Part shown: positions 63,605 through 64,000 of the stretch, piece after piece
How the letters are laid out: every line of letters starts with the position of its first letter
Position numbering within the stretch: the first letter of the stretch is position 1
Source: UMGS363 sp051891935
Lineage (GTDB): Bacteria; Bacillota; Clostridia; Oscillospirales; Ruminococcaceae
Length of the DNA stretch: 64,000 nt
Assembly (NCBI GenBank): GCA_051891935.1
Contig: JBJFFR010000157.1
Span: forward strand, 31,637 to 95,636
Direction of reading: 5' to 3'
Notes under the pieces: generated by a model
Told to the model about the DNA's origin: nothing
The model's database searches: none
The model's input: only the letters and a program-made list of their open reading frames with translations
Translations under genes and position numbers: made by a program

Positions 63605-64000
63605 ATTCTTTCCTGCTTTCTTTCATATAATGACAAAATTATACCATAAACTAAATATAAAATCAATAATTCAAACACAATATTTACGGTGTTTTAACGA
63701 GTGAATTATTTCTCACAAAATTATTAACAAACTATTGTAGGGGACGGGTTTCCCGTCCCGATGTTATCAATACCATAAAAAACGGTGATTATGACCATAT
63801 TTTTATTGAAATTTCATTGTTTGTTTACTCGTTGAAATACCGTGCCACAATATTAATCACAGATAATTTATTTCGCCCAAACAATTAAAAAAACGGAGAT
63901 TTAATCTTGAAGTTTGCAGATTTTTGATGTATAATTAGGTAAATAATACTAATCTTTAATCGTTCTATAGACAAAGCCGACAGATAGAATAATCCAAGTC
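63605..64000. other. Intergenic tail with one GC-rich hairpin and a promoter leaving the window
   Basis: AT-rich, no gene. A hairpin GGGACGGG (63741-63748) / CCCGTCCC (63752-63759) with loop TTT stands out in it; such GTAGGGGACGGG..CCCGTCCC blocks look like a dispersed repeat, but only one copy is in the window. A promoter, TTGAAG (63907-63912), 17-bp spacer, TATAAT (63930-63935), points out of the window. Confidence 0.6.

Overview
The window looks like a chromosome segment of a Gram-positive, fibre-degrading Ruminococcaceae/Oscillospiraceae (Ruminococcus-like) bacterium. The grounds are two secreted GH5 endoglucanase lipoproteins (one with a CBM2-type module), a carbohydrate esterase, GH2 and GH13 enzymes, a spoIIA operon plus SpoIIM- and SpoVAE-like genes, a class A RNase P RNA, Firmicutes-style GGAGG ribosome sites, many sigma-A promoters with exact 17-bp spacers, and AT-rich intergenic DNA. 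No phage, integrase, transposase gene, tRNA, rRNA or CRISPR array was found. Species assignment is inference only.

Layout. 1-2.6 kb: tail of an rRNA methyltransferase, then a convergent ammonium transporter fused to a PII domain, whose leader carries an ANTAR-type two-hairpin antiterminator. 2.6-7.2 kb: operon manA - ROK glucokinase - DMP19-like gene - ilvD - small membrane protein. 7.3-13.2 kb: pckA with a palindromic mobile-element-like insertion in its leader, mscL, an SCP2-like protein, an AIM24-like protein, and spoIIAA-spoIIAB-sigF. 13.4-18.6 kb: GH2 enzyme, membrane-anchored C39-like peptidase, tcdA. 18.7-30.5 kb: GH5-CBM2 lipoprotein plus cell-wall-repeat protein, tyrA-GNAT, pnp, rpsO, yesL/spoIIM-like/proC, second GH5 lipoprotein. 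30.5-41.2 kb: rnpB, ptsI, esterase-metF, dut-LRR protein, tetR-ABC exporter. 41.4-51.1 kb: tpiA - small gene - gpmI, AT-rich surface protein, pyrG, eno-spoVAE, cca. 51.2-64 kb: DUF1540, GH13-DUF1653 fusion, DUF896-nspC, large surface protein, tmcAL/ackA, repeat cluster, eamA-nhaC, DUF188.

Functionally the window is rich in central carbon metabolism (mannose-6-P isomerase, glucokinase, PTS enzyme I, triose-phosphate isomerase, phosphoglycerate mutase, enolase, PEP carboxykinase, acetate kinase), fed by plant-polysaccharide hydrolases. Several intergenic regions hold repeated or structured DNA that the genes do not explain: a heptameric TAAT(T/G)CG repeat that often abuts stop codons, a three-module hairpin repeat (about 240-310 bp) with three copies plus one partial copy, a 164-bp palindromic element with TTTA flanks inside the pckA leader, and a 95-bp TA-flanked palindrome.
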